DNA of 64,000 nucleotides. Source: Miscanthus floridulus. Taxonomy: Eukaryota; Streptophyta; Magnoliopsida; Poales; Poaceae. A program made the translations under genes and the position numbers. The stretch lies in contig NC_089598.1 of assembly GCF_019320115.1 (NCBI RefSeq), forward strand, positions 31,019,983 through 31,083,982. Direction: 5' to 3'. Positions 12,354-25,092 of the stretch are shown here, in pieces. Each line of letters starts with the position of its first letter. The first letter of the stretch is position 1. Below the pieces are notes generated by a model that was not told the DNA's origin, did no database searches, and saw only the letters and a list, made by a program, of their open reading frames with translations.

Positions 12354-13472
12354 AAGGGTGTGTTTGTTTCCCTGGACGAGGGTGGCTCGCAAGCCCGGGT
12401 AGAGTCAGGCTGAGGTTGGCATGGCTGAGATGGTGCAAGTGCATTTGTTTGATTGCCTGGACTCCAGAAGAGCCAGGTTCTCTTGAGATACTGATTGGTA
12501 GGCCGCACAAACGGCTGTGGTGACCGTGCATCTGGAAGGTGGTGATGTTACCACCCACCTTTCTCTTAGTGGAATTCCATCGAGCACTCTGTGGGCGCCA
12601 CGGAGTCCGACCCCTTCTCCGGCACCGGCGCGCAGCTCCGGCGCCATGGCCACATCCTACGCCCTGCACGGCATCGTGCGCCCGCGCCAGCGACGGCAGC
12701 GCTGAGGAGGGCGGCGCACTGGCACTGCACCACCGCATTCCGGAGAGAGATGCGGAGAGCGAAGTCAGCAGCCACCGCCCGACGCCGCGACGATGAGGAG
12801 CTCCAACTCTGATCACGACGAGCACGTGACACGGCGACCACCACCTACTCGCTCGCGCAGCAGCCGTCGACGCCACTCGCGCCGCCTTGGTGCCAGCGCC
12901 AGCGTGCGCGACACCGCGCCCAGCGCCTCCGTGCCAAGAACAGCAGCGCAGGATAGGAGGAGCCCGTGGAGGAGGAGGCCGAGGCGGAGGACGTCTGGCG
13001 CGGGCTGCAACAGTAGTGGGAACGGGAGACGTGGCCGCGGCAGGCGTCGAGGCCCATCGTGGTCGCCGGCGAGGAGGAGTCCTCGGACGTCGCTTCCACC
13101 GTGTTAGGGGAGAGCGGCGGCGGGATGGGAAGGGCGCGGAGCATGACCGACGACGACCTGGAGGAGCTCAAGGGCTGCGTGGATCTGAGCTCAAGGGCTG
13201 CGGAGGTGGTTCGCGAGCTCGTGGAGAAGACAACGCGAAGAGGAGGTGACAGGCACGGAGGTGAGGGAATCCCTCACCGCTTGGCTCCGTTGCGCCCGCT
13301 CGGCCAAGCCCGGGAGAAACAAAAATCATTTTCGTTCCCCTGGGCCAGGCCAAGGGGTGCTTTAAGGAGTGTGCGGGGCTGGCTTCCAAGCCCGTCCAGG
13401 CAATCAAACAGCCCATATTGCACTCCTAGAGCGTAGTGGCCCAGTTGGGCCAGACAAATAAACGTGCCCTTA
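12354..13472. mobile_element. TIR-bounded element carrying a gene fragment
   Basis: The left terminus AAGGGTGTGTTTGTTTCCCTGG is the approximate inverted complement of the right terminus CCAGACAAATAAACGTGCCCTT. The intervening 1.1 kb is GC-rich and contains a DUF1685-like exon fragment, so it looks like a Pack-type DNA element that captured part of a gene. Flanks (GAATAA on the left, TTAGAATT on the right) do not give a clean target-site duplication, so the superfamily is unknown. Confidence 0.5.
12793..13249 (+). pseudogene. DUF1685-like gene fragment
   Basis: An Arg/Ser-rich segment is followed, in a second frame, by ARSMTDDDLEELKGCVDL at about 13,136-13,190. This resembles the conserved core of plant DUF1685 proteins (LTDEDLEELKGCLDLGFGF-like). 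The expected glycine/phenylalanine continuation is missing: the sequence runs instead into a repeat of ARG-type residues. There is no start-to-stop gene. The part 12,793-12,930 recurs in copy B at 53,515-53,684. The function of DUF1685 proteins is not established. Confidence 0.5.
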
Positions 13473-14123
13473 GAATTTGCGGCATCCTGGTGGCGTGCGC
13501 AGTCGGTCGACGTTCCACCTGGAGACGATGCCTCTGGCGAAGCCCAGCGGGGGCGACGACAGCAACCGCTTGGGTGTCACCGCGGGGACAGCTCGTTCCT
13601 TCTTTGCGATTTGAAGATCTGTATTTGGAGCGAGCTGGGCCTAGGTCCCATGATGGGAGAGTTCAGCGTGTGCGCGGGAAGCTAATTTCTGGCGCGCAGG
13701 GGGCAGCCACCGTGGCGATCAATTCGGATGATGGCGAGCGGGGTTTGCTTGCTTTCTTTGCCTACCGAGATTTCAAGGATAGTCCTCTTGCTATTATAGA
13801 AAATCAAATATCATATTTGCTGGAGTTCAATTTTTGCTCTAATAATCTAAATATAACCTACACAACATGGATACCACATCTGTTGGAGTTGCTCTAATTT
13901 TCTGCCATGTTCCTTGGTATCGGTAAAACTACCTCACGAGCCAAAAAAAGAGAGAAAATGGAGGGTGCAATATATATAATATTAAAATATTTTTCGTGAC
14001 CAGTCAATGACACTTACTACGTAAGTATTATAAATTTTTATATTTCAGTTAAATAAATAAATAGCGATTTGGGATAATATTAGGATTTTTATGATAGTGT
14101 GAGTATATACCAAATGATGCGGA
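13473..14123. other. No gene recognised
   Basis: A GC-rich stretch (to about 13,760) passes into AT-rich DNA. The open frame at 13,436-13,897 crosses the element border and matches nothing I know. An ATATATATAATATTAAAATATT tract lies at 13,970-13,991. Confidence 0.5.
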
Positions 14124-14128
14124 CCCAC

Positions 14129-15992
14129 TAAAAGCTCTAGTTTGGTTTTGGTTAATTAATGAAACCCTAAGTGCTAACCTAGTTTATCAAAGTGATTATG
14201 AGATAGGTAGCACTACTCCAAGTGATGAAGCAATGGCGAAGATCATGACGATGGTGATGGCATGGTTATGATCAAATGCTTGAACTTGGAAAAGAAGAAA
14301 GAGAAAAACAAAAGGCTAAAGGCAAAGGTATAAATAGTAGGAGCCATTTTGTTTCGGTGATCAAGACACTTAGCGAGTGTGATCACATTTAGGTTAGATA
14401 GCCGTACTGTTAAGAGGGGTGAAACTCGTATTGAAATGCGGTTATCAAAGTGCCACTAGATGCTCTAACTCATTGCATATGCATTTAGGATCTAGTGGAG
14501 TGCTAACACCCTTGAAAATGTTTGTGAAAATATGCTAACACATGTGCACAAGGTGATACACTTGGTGGTTGGCACATTTGAGCAAGGGTTAGAAACTTCA
14601 CCGGGGAGTGTCCGTCCGTAGAGTGCGAACAGTCCGACGGTGCCACCGGTGCCCTATACAGAAAAGACAGGGGTTCATAGAGTGACCGGACACTGGTGGT
14701 GCAGTGACCGGATGCTGAGGTCTAGTGTCCGGTCAGTGACAGCAGAGAGCACACTGTCTTGGTCTTGTGACCGGACGCTGGAGTGTAAACTGACCAGACG
14801 CTCATGGTCTGAGTCCGGTCAGTGCTGACGTACACTGACGTGAGGTGCACAGAGGAAACGTTGAGTGACCGGACGCAGGGTGTGTCCGGTCGAGCATGAC
14901 CGGACGCGTCCGGTCATGAAATGTCGCATTTGGAATCTTACTGGAAACGACCGGACACTGAGGTCCAGCGTCCGGTCATCACTTGACCGTTGAGATCGGG
15001 CGATCGGCGTTTGAAGCCGATGACACGTGGCGCATATCGCACGACCGGACGCTGAGGTCCAGCGTCCAGTCAATATGACTGGAGCGTCCGGTCACCCCGT
15101 GTTGTGCCCATTGAAAGGGTACAACGGCTCTATTTCGTGGGGGCTTCTATTTAAGCCACATGGCCGGCTCAAGCTCACCCCTTGACCATTTGCATTGACA
15201 TAGCAACCTTGTGAGCTTAGCCAAAGCCCTCCCACTCATCTCCATCATTGATTCATCATCTTTGTGAGATTGGGAGAGAATTCAAGTGCATTGTTTGAGT
15301 GATTGCGTCTAGGGGCACTTGGTATTCGTGTTTTGCTGCGGATTTCGCTTTGTTGCTCTTGGTGGTTGCCACCACCTAGACGGCTTGGTGCAGCGGTGGA
15401 GGATTGGCATGAGTTGGTGATTGTTTGTGGCCATCTCCGGTGATTGTGAGGGGATTTGTACCTTCCCCAGCGGAGCGCCGAAAGGTAACTCTTGTGGATT
15501 GCTCATGTCATTGAGTTACCTCACTTGTGGGTAGGTTCTTGTGGTGTCAAATCGTGTGGACGAGGTTTGTGCAACACCTCTTAGCCACCGAACCACCAAG
15601 TGTTGGTTGTCTCTTGCCATTTGGCATTCTCTCGGTGATTGATTTCATATTCATCTTGTGATTGGTTCATCCCTCTACATGGCGGTATAATCACCCTACT
15701 CGCTCTTTTACATTCTTGCAAACTAGTTGTGGCAAGCTCTTTAGTGTAATTAGAATTGAGAGCTTGATTTGTTATTTAAGTTCATCTAGTGGAGCTCTTT
15801 AGTGTAGCAAGATTGAGAGCTCTTAGTGAGTAGTAACATTGCAAGTTGTGTACCTAGTAATCATTGTAACTAGAATTGTTGGATAAGTGGCTTGCAACCC
15901 TTGTAGAGCTAGAGCAAGTTTGCATTTCGCTATTTGTCATACTAATCAAATTGCTATAGTTGTTTTGTAGATTTTTAAATTAGGACCTTTCA
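14129..15992 (+). mobile_element. Solo LTR, Ty1/copia-like
   Basis: An LTR-like block of 1,864 bp flanked by CCCAC on both sides (14,124-14,128 and 15,993-15,997), a 5-bp target-site duplication. The right end is CA. The left end reads TA where TG is expected, explicable by one transition. Internal sequence includes GGTATAAATAGTAGG (about 14,327), a candidate TATA region. No internal domain or partner LTR is present, so LTR-LTR recombination probably removed the rest. The lineage call rests on resemblance to common grass copia LTRs. Confidence 0.6.
14595..15100 (+). repeat. Palindromic GACCGGACGC...GCGTCCGGTC array inside the solo LTR
   Basis: At least ten GACCGGACGC, GCGTCCGGTC or close variants alternate on both strands, several as units of type GACCGGACGCTGAGGTCCAG followed by CGTCCGGTCA. 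The array would fold into multiple short stem-loops. It lies downstream of the candidate LTR TATA region, so it would be transcribed. Confidence 0.8.
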
Positions 15993-15997
15993 CCCAC

Positions 15998-17400
15998 CAC
16001 GCCAGCCGCGTGGTCGAATCGCTGATGGTAACACCCCGCCAGACTGTGGAGAATTTTTTTCCTTTCGTTTGATATCCCGAGATGCATCCGCGGTCCGCCG
16101 ACGCAAAGCAGTGACGCGAGGGTCGCGTGGACTGGTAATGACTAGCGACTAGCGTCACAAGGTGTCTATTACGGTGCATGTTTGCTTACATCCTACTGAC
16201 ATCAGTGCAAACGGGTTCCTCAATCCTAACGGCCCTGCACTGGTTCCATAGGGTTCCACGAAATAAGCGTCACAACCTCAGAATTAAGAAATCAGCCTAG
16301 ACCAAACGTTCAACCTTCATCACATCCTGCTGGGCTTGTAGGTCGAAACAAATAGCAACTGTGGGCCGAAGACGAAGCCTCACCACCGGGCCCTAAGCCA
16401 TTGCAGCTTTTCCATAAATAAAGAAGTAAAATCCGAGCCACCGACTTGCTGGCTTTCTTCTCCTACAACTAAAAAAACAAAGCGTGGACATTTTTTAGTG
16501 CGAGATTTGTTTTGGTTTGTCCGTCTGCCCACGCCTACAATCCCACACCCGTCGCTCCCTCGGTCTGCCTTCCCCTGTGATCCCCTACCGCTCGCCGCGT
16601 GACTGCGTCCACGCCGCAGAAGGTAAGCCCGATCCGCACGATCACCGCGAGTCCACGATGCACAAAAGGAAACCGCTCTAGTGATTTAGCCTCGATCTCG
16701 TGATTCCTCCGCTCGCCTCCCCATCGTTGCCCACCCGTAGCTGGCCGCGCCGCCGCAGCACCCGCCCGCAGCTCGCCGCGATGCAGTCCGCGCCCGCCCA
16801 GAGCTGGCCGTGACGCCGGCCGCGCCCACTCGCAGGTTGCCACACTGACGGTGCCTGCGCCCGCCCGCAGGTGCCCGCGACAGCCCTGCGGACCGCCCAC
16901 CGCCGCCGCAGTGTCTTCCTCTACCCGCCCTTGATTCACCTGGCGAGGCCACCTCCGTCGTCGGCGCCAGCACCGACGTCGGGTCGGCACGCTTCACGTC
17001 GGCTTCAGCCCGCTCCGTCACCGCCGCGTTTTTTTCTCCCCGCCCTCGATTCGCCTGCTTCTTCTCAGGCTCGGACGTCACGGCAACCTCGCCCGCGTCT
17101 CCTACTCCCCTGCTTCGTGTCGGCTCCAATCGTGCCCTAAAGGAGCAATTGGGTCCTGGTTCGTGCATTCTTGGGAGCATCGTAGTTTCCAGGTACGTTC
17201 TTGAGCGATTCCTGTTTGGTTGTGATTTGGCCTTTGGGAGATCGAATCCTACTGTTCTTGGGGATCTTGGGGGAGGATTTAGGGTACTAGAGTCTAAAGC
17301 TAAGAAATTGTATGCCATCCTAGAGTAGGGGTGGAATTGTTCAGCAGATGTTGGGGCCAAATTCTCTTTCTGGGTTGCTTAGAGTGGCAACGATCTTGCA
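15998..17400 (+). other. GC-rich exon-like DNA, no protein recognised
   Basis: From about 16,500 the sequence becomes rich in CGCC/CCGC. It contains splice-donor-like points such as CGCAGAAGGTAAGCC (about 16,615) and TTTCCAGGTACG (about 17,187), as in the 5' UTR or first exons of grass genes. Open frames on both strands are low-complexity and arginine- or proline-rich. No product can be named. It may be the 5' part of a gene or a gene fragment continuing into copy B. Confidence 0.4.
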
Positions 17401-19181
17401 GAGACTTTCGTAGGTGCTTGTTCTTGCGCTTTTTAATCGATTTCTGTTCAATTTGATGTCATGCTTTCATTTAACCATCAAATGTCAGGGCCACTCTATG
17501 TTTTTTTGAGATAGTATAAACCAATGTAGTTTATTTATATCATGGGCCGATTACATGCATTGCTGCTTTTAAGTAGACTAACTATTAAATGCAATGCTTT
17601 TTTCTTGCTACTAACTACTAATTAGGTAGCTTACCTAGATCTCTTGAGCCTTCCTTATGCAGAGTAGATTCACAGCAATACCAAATTGTCATTTGGAGTG
17701 CCTAAAAACCCTTCATGGCTTCAAGTAAGCAGTACCAAATTGTCATTTGGAGTGCCTGGCGTATCACGAAGCCTTCAGCTTTTCTTAAGCAAGCAAATTT
17801 ACTTTCTGGCTTTTCAGCGTACTTATTGGAATTACATAAACAACTATGAGCCTGAACTGAAACTTCCTGCCAGTAACCTATATTGCAGGAACAAGAACAA
17901 CCCCTTTTTTTCCTTCGATCACATGTTCCAAACATCAGACAGTATGTGCAGTGTCTTTAGTTCACTACCATTGTTAGATAAATCAAAATGCCTAATAAAA
18001 GTATATTTTCAGTGACCATTTTCAGTGAACAGATTTCTGCCTGCACTTTTGTATTTACATCTGTGCATTGCAGAGAGATTATTTGCTTAGTATGGAGGAG
18101 GTTATACAAAACTACTATCTATGTTATAGCATCGGCAATGCAAGGATAATATTTGGTTGCACTTTCAGACTAACTGCACTATACTCTGTAATGAAAAATT
18201 CAACCCCTATGCGTACATGCGCACACCCATGTCCTTTACTAAATCTACGCCTGTGGTACTGTGTGCTTTGCTCTGAATGTTCCTAGCCCTTCTGTTCTTC
18301 ATCCTCCCCACCTTGGTGGCATTTTGGATAGGCAGTGCAGATGGGATCAGGATATGTGATGATGAGACAATTAGATTTATGTTTTGTTAGCACTAGCACA
18401 GTACTGAAAATTGTAACCTGTAGACACGGTTTACTTCATTACTTCCTTTAGGCTTATTATTCTAATCCTTAACTGATTGACAAACCTGATAAGTAGACTT
18501 TCTTAGGTATTTAATTTTTAAGAAATTCTCACGAACACATGGTCCCATTTGATGATTTTGGCACCCCTACTGGTTGTTAGAAACTTGTGGAAGTCTGCAG
18601 AATCTAAATCGTCACTTAGCTTTTAGAGCTGCAACTTGGTTCCATATATTTCGATAATGATCTTTGGGCTGCTACCTAACTGAAGTGATCATGAACAAAA
18701 TGATAATTTCGACACCAAAACTTATTATTATATAAATTGTTATATCCACCAATGAAAATTATTGAATTTGGTCACACCTATTTGTTTGTTACCTAAACTT
18801 GCCTCAGTGTTATATACATTGTTGAACATACATTATATTAGTTTACATACACTGTTCAGATTTAGCATCCAATACTCTTCAACAGTGAGTACTCTATGTG
18901 TGCCTATCTGTATATCCCATGCTTTAATACTGCTTTTGCAATAATGAACCTGCCCCTATGATAGCACAATATAATTTTCCCGTGCAATACTGCTTTTGCA
19001 ATAATGAACAATTAGCCTATTTTTAGTTAATGTGTATTCCAATTGCGTTTTTAGAAAAGAACATTGTTGTTAATCTGTGACCAGCTCATTGTTGTTGAAA
19101 GTCAGTTTGAGGCCATATGCTGATAATGAGGCAATGGATTGTAAGATGTATTAGTAATGATGTTTATTTCTTTTCTTCTTC
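17401..19181 (+). other. Intron-like DNA, no gene recognised
   Basis: AT-rich with poly-pyrimidine/AG points. A direct repeat of about 55-bp spacing shares ACCAAATTGTCATTTGGAGT (about 17,679 and 17,734), and CAATACTGCTTTTGCAATAA recurs at about 18,925 and 18,986. The start of copy B follows at 19,182. Confidence 0.5.
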
Positions 19182-19388
19182 TTTTGAAGCGATTCTCCAC
19201 TAACTAGATGGCATGCATGACAAGTGTCTCCTGTATCGGATTCCAGCTGTGATAATAGCAGTTAATCAGATTGAGTGCATATATTTATGAATGATGATAT
19301 TGTGTTCATTTTTTAAGGTCAATAGGTCCTACTGCTCTGCTATAAATCTGCTCTTCAGGTGTTCTCTCTTCCAGTGGATTAGATTCTC

Positions 19389-20711
19389 TGTAGCACCCGG
19401 TTTTAATAATTGAGTCTGCGTTATCAAAGCTTGCTCTATAGCTGGGGAATTGGATGGCGGTGGACTAGAATTGGCGGGATTCCTTCCAGCACCTTGTGAA
19501 GCACTTCTCCTGGTAGCAACCATCTGTTTTCAACATGTATGAATTAGAACTCAGTCGTTCATAACATCCTTAATGGTAGCTTCAAAAGATGACAAGATAG
19601 GATCGATGGCAATTGAGACAAGAGAACACCAAACCCCAGAGATAACTAATACTTCCAAACGAAGCGCTAGAATGTAAGAAACTTCCTCTTACAAATCCTT
19701 CAACTTAGCTACCCCCTTAAGAAAAGATCAACTAGGGAACACAAAAAAAGGTAGCTTGCATCTTCTTCTAGATGAGCTAATTAGTACTAAGACGTTCTGA
19801 CATCCTAATGATACTCTCGTATATAGGCAAGAATCAAGAAATTCTAAAATTCCTCGCGAGCAGAAAAACAGCAGCACAGTAAAACAGCTGTGACTCCCAT
19901 TCTGTTAATCCAATGAAGTTGTAAATTATACCGTTGGAAAGCTTACCAAATTATCCACAACTTCCTTATAGAACACTTTTCCAAATTCTATAGCTAACTT
20001 GGTCGAAAATAGTGCACAATAGAAACTACTCTAGATTCCAAACAGCACAGATGCATCGCCTTGTGACTTTCGTATCTTCCTAACCAAAATAGCTATCAGG
20101 CTGATTCTTACGCTCAGAGAAAGATATTGAAGTCTACTATTGTCCAAAATTTTCTCATGATTTGTGGTTGTCCAAGAATAGAGATATAAACCGAAGAGTG
20201 TAGACTGCTCCGAAAAGATAGGATCAAGAGAACAGAAGAAAACCATAACCCAACTATTTATTTCACAGATCCTTATACCTTAGGCCTATAAACTAAATGA
20301 AATTGTGGGAACACCCAACAAGATCATTGTAATCATTACCAAGATTCGAAACAATCATAAGCATAATGACAACTCAACAAACAATAAAGATGCACAATTC
20401 AATCATTGACTCAACTTGTGATACTATCGTTTTTATTGTGCTAGGGGTAATAATCCTAAGACTTGTCTTCAGATTACGCAAGAAGGTGATGAGGAACAAT
20501 TCTAAAAGCATATCAAACTAAGGAGTGATGATGAGAACAAAGACTTTAAAATAAGCACCAAGGAAGAGGTAAATATCAAGGATAGATATATAGTAGAGAA
20601 GAAAATATCAAGGTCTATAGAACAAGGATTTTATATCAATTTCAAAACCTTAAGACGACCAATTTCTAACTAGGCTTGCGTCCTACAGTCATCATTTCTT
20701 TGATACCACTT
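19389..20711 (-). mobile_element. Truncated third repeat unit: 18 bp of LTR joined to gag leader
   Basis: The 18-bp LTR terminus TGTAGCACCCGGTTTTAA is fused to sequence matching 25,823-27,126 (gag N-terminus, leader and primer-site region). The join shows a TAA overlap: LTR CGGTTTTAAGAAC and gag CTGTAATAACTGAG give CGGTTTTAATAATTGAG. The gag start (19,523 on the minus strand, MVATRRSASQGAGRNPANSS) is in frame here, while in the complete internal region one base is missing. Confidence 0.85.
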
Positions 20712-23700
20712 TGTAGCACCCGGTTTTAAGAACAAAAGCAGATACACACCATATGTGAGCCCAGGAAGTCAAATCTCACATATAGCTACAAATAAAGGTA
20801 ATATCAAAAGACAATGCTTAAATACATAGAGTATTAGTATAAAGATTATAACCTCAGAGTATAGACGGCAGAAAGACGACTCCGATCTTCAGGTGAAGAC
20901 TCCAAATACACAGGGACAACTGACTGGTTGATCACAAGCCTAATTCCTCCAAACTCTAGCAATCTGGTACCCATCTGGGATTTTTATCCAAATAATTGAA
21001 AAATAAAGCAAGCGTAAGTACATGTTGTACTCAACAAATGTAACATGGGGTTCATGAGGCTCAAAAGGCTGACACTGGTTCACTGCGATTAGCTTTTAAT
21101 GAGTCATGATTTTAGCAATTGAGTAGCAACAAGTTTATCACAAGCCCATATAAACCCATGATCAGGTAAACATGAATAATGAATAGCATAAACAATTAAC
21201 CATTAGTGAGCATCTTCATCATCCATATCGTTAGTGTTCATCATCTATTCCATAAGGGTTCCAAGGCCGCTCGTGACCGTGAGCACGGCTGATATACTAG
21301 TTTTACACTCTACAGAGGTTGTACACTTTCACTGTGAGTCGTGATTTACCCTTTCGCCCGAGGCGGCCAACCTCTTGACCCACTACCAAGGAAGGTCGGC
21401 AGGGTTCACTATGAAGCCTTTCAAAGGTTCGTCTAACAAGTTAGGGCCGCTAAGGTTTCCCCATCAATACGCATGAACCCCCCTCCAAGGAGTAACTATC
21501 AATATACCAAGAAACCAAAGTGCACTCTCTTGGCAGGCCAAGATCATATGAACCGGAGCCCCTCTTGTGCCATAAAGGTAACCTCTAACAAGCTAGAAAA
21601 GGTCCTCATACTAAGCTAAAGCCAGAGCCATATAGCCCTCATAGCTGTACTGTAAGTCCCAGATGATCACTTACAGATAAGTCCTTAGGGAGAGGAATCT
21701 AGAACACCATAAATAGCCCAATGCTCTAGCCCCCTTGTTTCTTGTTGCTAAAAAGCATCTTTTAGTGTTTATTGCATATACCATTAGTCAAGTTACAAGA
21801 TCATGGTCTTTAATTGAGCACTAGCATCATACTACTCAATGCAATAACCCAAAGGTATCAAGGTACAGGGTAACAAAGTACTAGGAAAATTACTTTGGTT
21901 GCCAAGGTAGACACATGCAGTATGAATTAAATGCTTAAAGGTGAATAGGTAACAAGGAAGATCCCATGCTATACTTGCCTTAAAACACCGATCCTTCGGT
22001 AAGCTTTAATCTTCAACGTTCTTCTTCTTCTTCTTCTTGATCACCACGTATATCTCACCGACTAGACGAAATCATAAAGCACCACACAAGCATCCATACA
22101 ATTATACACGAAGCAAACAATAGATCTATATTAAAATAGTACACCAAACATAAAATCAAGATGAAAAGTTTGTACAACGAATCTACGTCTCACTACGAAC
22201 ACACAGACATGAAAAGCACGCTAATCGGAGCTACGGTTAAAAAGATACAACTACCGATAGATTTACTCACAAAACTATTAGCTTCATGTGTCTTAATGGT
22301 ATAAAAACATATATAAGATATTTTAGAGATTATAATTTAAGTCAACTTTAGATTTGATTTATAAAACTAAAGTAAAACAAATTATATTTTACTTATAAAA
22401 TCCAGTTGCATAATTATTAATCAAGATATGATTTAAACCATGATATTCCAGAAATAGTAATATAGTAAACATTGTTACTAACATGTAGATCTCGTTGCTA
22501 TGAATCTAACGCACCTTGAATAGGTCAAATCAGAGCTAAAACGTAGAAGATATGAATTAAACAAAATTTCCATTAATAAAATAATAGATTAGATCTAACC
22601 TCAAATTTTAAAAGTTGAAAACATATCTAACAGTAGTATGAACATGTAGATTGGGAAAACACGAACCTAACACGAGTTTAACGGATCAAATCGGAGTTAA
22701 AACGGAGAAGTTATGGCTAAAACAAGATTAGTGGAAAATATGTAAATAACTGAAAACGTATTTTAAATCTAAACCGAAGAAACTACGCTTTCCAAAGAAG
22801 AAAACGTAATCTCTGATTACGCTGTGGACCGTGGGTTTAGTCTCAAATATTTATAAGGGCTCATTTGCAAATCTAGCAGCGAAGGGGTATCCTCCGTCTG
22901 GGGTCGTCGGATTAGGAATAGACGGCTGTGATTGGATCGGAAAGGTAGAGGGAGGAGCTGTCGGCCGGAACAGGAGCTCGGTGGGGGATTTGTCGCCGGC
23001 ATAGCTTGATTGCTCGCCGGAGCTATTGGACAAAGCGCCTAGGGCTCTAATTCAACTCTGATTTGGAACAGTGGGATGGATAAGGTCACTACGAACTCGA
23101 ATCGGCGATCAATTGTAGCCATGAGCGAACAGAGATGGTGAGCGACGACCAATGGCGGCGGTGGAGCAACTGCTATGCGGCGCGGGGCAGCACAGGGGAA
23201 AAAGAGGAAGAAAAGGGACTCTGAGTGCTTGAGAAGTACTCCCGAAGCTCGAGGATCTTCTTACCGTGACGGAGGGATGGCTAACCGGCACGGCGGCGTC
23301 GGCTTCTTCTCGTCGAGCTCGGATGGCGACGCTGGGCACAAGCGGTGGTGCAGCGAAGGCGGCATGCTCTCGGGTTCGAGGAAAACGGCGAGGGCGCTCG
23401 GATGATATTTATGGGGCGGTTTGGCTTGCAGCGCACGCAAGTCGGCGGAGCGGGGTGGGGTTGGACACGGCCGAAGAACACCGTGCCAATTATGAGCTCA
23501 AGCTAAGGGATGAAACTGGCTGGTAGGTCCCACCTGGTGGTGAGCAAAGAGGCGGGGTTAGGCTATCAGCCAGAGAGAGATGGAGGAGAGTGCGCTTGCG
23601 CGGCTTCCGCTACTAGGCTAGACGCGGGGAGGAAGAGCTGCGCGCTGGCGTGGGCCGACCTTATGGCGTTCGGCCCGAGAAGGAGGGGGAAGAGAGGGCA

Positions 23701-24151
23701 AGCCATCTGCGGCTGAAGCCAGAAGGGGAGAGGAGGAATGGGCCTATGCGAATGGGCTACGGAGGCATGGGAGAGAGAGTGAAGGGCCTCGGCCCAGTTA
23801 GGGAGAGAGGAAGAGGATGGCTGAGCTGCTGCTATTGGGCCGAATAGAGGGGAGAGGGTGAGAGAGAGTTTCTTCTTTTTCCTAATATCTTTCTTTTCTT
23901 CCTTTTTCTTTTACTTCAAAGTCATTTTCAAATGTATTTCCAAAAGCAATTCAACCTATTTTGAACTTAATTCAAACCACACAATCAATAAATCAATTGC
24001 ACCGGCATGTATGCACATACATGTTGCTACCTTAGGATAAATTTTAAATTAATGAAATTTGTTTTATTTTCCTATATTTCATGAGCACAAAAATACAGAA
24101 TTAAATCATGTTAAACCTACTTTCAAAAGAGGCAAATTTTAGGGTGTTACA
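20712..24151 (-). repeat. LTR (3' LTR of the complete unit)
   Basis: This 3,440-bp LTR matches 27,127-30,564 throughout with scattered differences. Both contain the same TTCTTCTTCTTC microsatellite and a GC-rich block (22,860-23,850) next to TATTTATAAGGG on the plus strand. Open frames in the GC-rich block recur in both LTRs with length changes and are not genes. Confidence 0.85.
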
Positions 24152-24165
24152 ATTCTACCCCCCTT
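24152..24165 (-). other. Polypurine tract
   Basis: On the minus strand AAGGGGGGTAGAAT directly precedes the LTR start TGTAACACCC, as expected for the plus-strand primer of a retrotransposon read leftward. Confidence 0.8.
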
Positions 24166-24291
24166 AAGATGAATCTCGTCCTCGAGATTCAAAAGATAGT
24201 GATAAAAGAGATATGGATACTCGGCATTTATTGTATCCTCATTTTTCTAAGTTACATCCTTCATTAAGAGCCATTCTAAGATCCTGGTTGG

Positions 24292-24852
24292 CTAATCTGC
24301 ATAAGCATGATCGTCTCTCGTATTGAGATCTTCCAATGGTGTTTGCTCCTTTACACTGACAACAGAAAACTCACAGTCCACTTTACTATCCTCACAGGAT
24401 GCACCTTCTATTAGGTCATTTTCGTATTCCTCAGGTGTAGGTTGAATACCCTCATACTCAATTCTTTCTCCTGACGGTGTGGTTAAAAGCACCGAACGTT
24501 GGGCATACTTAATCACTCCTTTACAAGCAGATAACCATCTATTTCCAAGGATAACATCAATGTCCATTAATTCCAAGACTATAAGGTTTGCCTCGAAGTT
24601 CTTCCCTTTTATGTTAAGACTAACTTTTGGGCATAAGCGGTTTGCCTTCTTTTCTCCTCCTAGAGAGTTAACTATTAGGGGTTTCCTCATCGGAAGCATA
24701 GTCATCTTATGTTCTTCCACATATTCCATAGAGATAAATGAATGTGAAGCACTGGGGTCAAATAACACCATAGCAGTGTTTGAGCTTACTGCAATCAAAC
24801 CATAAACAACCTCCTTAGCTCCATGAGTGGTAATCAGACCCACATTGTTCAA
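24292..24852 (-). pseudogene. Retropepsin-like protease of the Tekay-like element
   Basis: An open frame of 186 residues. FDPSASHSFIS at residues 31-41 aligns with the aspartic protease active site (usually FDSGASHSFIS), and VILGNRWL follows later as the flap/second conserved block. The Gly of the DSGA motif is replaced, so activity is doubtful. Downstream, 24,152-24,291 contains LNLEDEIHLKGG after one stop, resembling the extreme C-terminus of chromovirus pol. The reverse transcriptase to integrase region has therefore been deleted between the two. Confidence 0.75.
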
Positions 24853-25092
24853 CCAGCCTTGAATGTAGTTTCACTTTAAGTTATTGCCTTGCACCTGCTC
24901 CTTATGGACGTTCTGTTCTGGCTCTGGCTACTGTTGATTCAGGCTTCGATTACTCTCGTCAAACTTCTCAAAACAATCATTCTTATAGTGTTCAATCTCA
25001 CCACAATCATAACCTTCCTTACTAGTAGAGGTATTTGTCGTTATAAAGGTGATAGTGGGAGATGACAGATATGGCTCTTGAGAACTAAAATG

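Noticed and set aside
12265..12876. 203-residue frame on the minus strand
   Set aside because: It crosses the left end of the TIR element and overlaps other frames in GC-rich DNA; no recognisable domain.
12354..13472. PIF/Harbinger assignment with a TAA/TTA target duplication
   Set aside because: The left flank has TAA and the right has TTA. They are not the same on one strand, so a 3-bp duplication is not supported.
23109..23847. Many Gly/Arg-rich frames (also 29,548-30,261)
   Set aside because: They lie in the GC-rich part of the two LTRs and change length between the LTR copies, so they are not conserved as proteins.
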